In this document: piece after piece, positions 60,230-64,000 of the stretch | Layout: each line of letters starts with the position of its first letter | Numbering within the stretch: position 1 is the stretch's first letter | From: SZUA-430 sp044220975 | GTDB taxonomy: Bacteria; Pseudomonadota; Alphaproteobacteria; Micropepsales; Micropepsaceae | Direction: 5' to 3' | DNA: 64,000 nt | NCBI GenBank assembly: GCA_044220975.1 | Contig: JBGAPZ010000013.1 | Location: 1-64,000 of the forward strand | Notes under the pieces: generated by a model | What the model was told of the DNA's origin: nothing | The model's database searches: none | The model's input: only the letters and a program-made list of their open reading frames with translations | Position numbers and translations under genes: made by a program

Positions 60230-60463
60230 CTAAGTGGGCGCAGATGTTTGCAACGCGAGAGCGTGCAACTCGCCGCCCATGCGGCCCTTCAGCGCTGCAT
60301 AAACCATTTGGTGCTGTTGGACGCGGGTTTTGCCCTTGAAGGCGGCCGAGATCACTTCGGCGGCGTAGTGGTCGCCGTCGCCCGCGAGGTCGCGGATCGT
60401 GACCTTTGCGTCGGGGAGCGCTTCTTTGATCAAGCGCTCGATATCGCCAGCGTTCATGGGCAT
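60230..60463 (-). CDS. bolA: BolA family protein
   Basis: This 77-residue protein has the BolA fold: IERLIKEALPDAKVTIRDLAGDGDHYAAEVISAAF-type sequence with the conserved His in GDHYAAEV, and RVQQHQMVYAALKGRMGGELHALAL with the second conserved His. It partners CGFS glutaredoxins in Fe-S handling. It lies between purL (10 bp upstream) and the unknown membrane protein gene. The second ATG at 60457 is an alternative start. Confidence 0.96.
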   Translation of the reverse strand: MPMNAGDIERLIKEALPDAKVTIRDLAGDGDHYAAEVISAAFKGKTRVQQHQMVYAALKGRMGGELHALALQTSAPT

Positions 60464-60472
60464 AGACGTAAC

Positions 60473-62655
<2,183 letters not shown>

Positions 62656-62659
<4 letters not shown>

Positions 62660-63327
62660 GAGAGGGCGCTCACCAAGCTGTCGAAGATTGCTTTGCCGTC
62701 TGTGCAACCCAAGAGCGGATCCGCGTGGCGTTCGGGGTGCGGCATAAGCCCCAAGATCGTGCGCTTGTCGTTGAAGATGCCGGCGATGTTGCGCGCGGCG
62801 CCGTTCGGGTTTTCACCCTCAACATAGCGGAAGGCGACTTGGCCTTCGCCTTCGATACGGTCCAGCGTTTCCTTGTCGGCGTAGTAGTTGCCGTCGCCGT
62901 GAGCGACCGGAATGTTGATCACCTGGCCGGGCTTGTAGCGCGCGGTGAACATGGTGTTCGCGCCTTCCACGGTCATGTGCACGTCACGTGAGGAGAACTT
63001 CAGGTGTGCGTTACGCATCAGTACGCCGGGTAACAAACCCGTCTCGCAGAGGACTTGGAATCCGTTGCAGATGCCGAGGACCGGCGTGCCTTTTTTTGCG
63101 CGCGCGATGACGTCGCGCATAATCGGCGAGTGGGCCGCCATCGCGCCGCAGCGCAGATAGTCGCCGTAGGAGAAGCCGCCAGGCAGCACGATCAAGTCGA
63201 GATCGTCGGGCAGGCTTGCGTCCTGGTGCCAAACCATCTTGGGCGGCGAACCGTTCGCTTGAGTGAGGGCGGTTGCGACGTCACGGTCGCAATTGGAGGC
63301 GGGGAAGACGACAACGGCCGCTTTCAC
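62656..63327 (-). CDS. purQ: Phosphoribosylformylglycinamidine synthase subunit PurQ
   Basis: This 223-residue glutamine amidotransferase starts with GTG at 63327, with GAGGAG about ten bases upstream. The catalytic cysteine is Cys87 in LGICNGFQ, and the His/Glu of the triad are in LMPHPERHADPL. It releases ammonia for PurL. The purS gene, normally just upstream, is not here; a DUF2059 gene is found instead. Confidence 0.98.
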
Positions 63328-63425
63328 GGGCGTGATTCTCCTCAAGGGCCTTGGAGGCGGGTTACATAGCCATTCGACGGCGGAAAGGCGAGGGTGAGAC
63401 ACCTGCTACGTGGCGTCGCGCGCAT

Positions 63426-63453
63426 AAAAAAAGGGCCGGTTTGTCACCGGCCC
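63426..63453 (-). terminator. Rho-independent terminator of the DUF2059 gene
   Basis: On the minus strand GGGCCGGT (63453-63446), a five-base loop and ACCGGCCC (63440-63433) are followed by seven T residues. It ends the gene at 63481 and separates it from purQ. Confidence 0.93.
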
Positions 63454-63480
63454 TCGAATGCTCCCCAGCAAGGTTTGCGG

Positions 63481-64000
63481 TCAGCTGGTCAGCGCTTGCG
63501 GCTGCTTCATGTAGTCGTTCAGGCGCTCTTGCAGTTTGCGGCTGATGTCGGCGCCCCAGCTGCGGCCAATCTCGGAGATTTCGCGCTGCAATTCGGCTTG
63601 GTTTTCACGCAGGTGGCGGCCAGCCGGCGAACGGTGGAAGGCCGCGATCTCGCGCATCTCGGCGGCGGTGAAGCGGCGCGCCCAGGCACCCGCCATCTGC
63701 GAGAGCAACCGGTTCACGCCATGCGTCATTTCCGTGCGCATCGAGCTTTCGATGATGCGGCGCGTGTCCGACGTGATCGACGGGAACTGCAATTGCAGGG
63801 CCGCCATCTGTGCCGGAATTACGCGGTCGATTTGTTCCATGACCGACTTGCGGCCGCCCATGGCCTCAAGCAGATCAGTCGCCGCAACTACGCGTGCCTT
63901 CATTTCAGCCTGAGCGACCGGCGCATTCGCCGTAGGTGCCGCCGTGGCTACAAACGGCGACACCAACATCGCAAGGCACAGCACGCTTAAGACGAAGATG
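63481..64000 (-). CDS. DUF2059 domain secreted protein (5' end outside window)
   Basis: The frame remains open to the window edge and the residues before the first GTG (IFVLS) continue a signal peptide, so the true start lies beyond 64000. The mature part is helical and matches the DUF2059 pattern, with AGAWARRFTAAEMREIAAFHRSPAGRHL near the C-terminus. The family is periplasmic and its function is unknown. A strong terminator follows, so it is transcriptionally separate from purQ. Confidence 0.85.
   Translation of the reverse strand, partial: IFVLSVLCLAMLVSPFVATAAPTANAPVAQAEMKARVVAATDLLEAMGGRKSVMEQIDRVIPAQMAALQLQFPSITSDTRRIIESSMRTEMTHGVNRLLSQMAGAWARRFTAAEMREIAAFHRSPAGRHLRENQAELQREISEIGRSWGADISRKLQERLNDYMKQPQALTS

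Overview
This 64 kb window is a contiguous piece of a GC-rich alphaproteobacterial chromosome. The lineage is indicated by CckA (the CtrA-pathway hybrid kinase), the flagellar regulator FlbT, an alphaproteobacterial-type LexA box (GAAC-N7-GAAC) in front of recA, the recA-alaS and icd neighbourhood, and the purQ-purL-bolA-grxD cluster. No plasmid, prophage, CRISPR array, rRNA or tRNA gene was recognised. The only trace of a mobile element is a 127-residue IS1595-type transposase head at 44.0 kb. I did not assign a family or genus.

Layout. 0-9 kb: a truncated membrane-anchored coiled-coil protein, an NnrU-family protein, a lone Hpt phosphotransfer protein and an MBL-fold hydrolase. These are followed by a tightly coupled operon of chorismate mutase, phosphonate-monoester-hydrolase-like enzyme and bicupin, and by a divergent ferredoxin reductase/[2Fe-2S] ferredoxin pair. 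8-17 kb: a crystallin-domain secreted protein, an orphan CoxL-like molybdenum hydroxylase large subunit with a class II aldolase, glpK, moaA-nadK, a DUF1304 protein and a NUDIX hydrolase. 17-29.5 kb: a degenerate EAL protein, methyltransferases, a YiiX-like hydrolase lacking its cysteine, and a TetR-controlled ferredoxin/methyltransferase operon with two tandem operators. The same stretch holds a beta-lactamase-fold protein, an HTH-citrate synthase with an altered active site, and a CoxE/MoxR operon.

29.9-38.2 kb looks like a flagellar glycosylation region. It has a TPR-glycosyltransferase resembling FlmG, flbT, an MFS transporter, a sugar-methyltransferase-like protein, a sulfotransferase, a SpsF-PseG fusion, and a small unknown gene behind a near-consensus sigma-54 promoter. 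No flagellin gene is present. 38.5-47 kb: cckA, an ArsR/NIPSNAP divergent pair with a candidate operator, a rhomboid protease, hydrolases and two MFS transporters. 47-64 kb: housekeeping genes recA, alaS, icd, trmJ, rpsD, a threonine dehydratase-like enzyme, grxD, bolA, purL and purQ, with channel, CAAX-protease and small membrane-protein genes between them.

Genes are densely packed. Many co-directional neighbours overlap by ATGA, GTGA or TGATG, and five convergent pairs share interlocking stop codons. The strongest leads for new biology are the SpsF-PseG fusion with a substituted catalytic histidine and its sigma-54-driven unknown neighbour, a second LexA-box promoter pointing into an apparently gene-free interval, the chorismate mutase/PMH/bicupin operon, and the HTH-citrate synthase with a palindrome over its own start codon.
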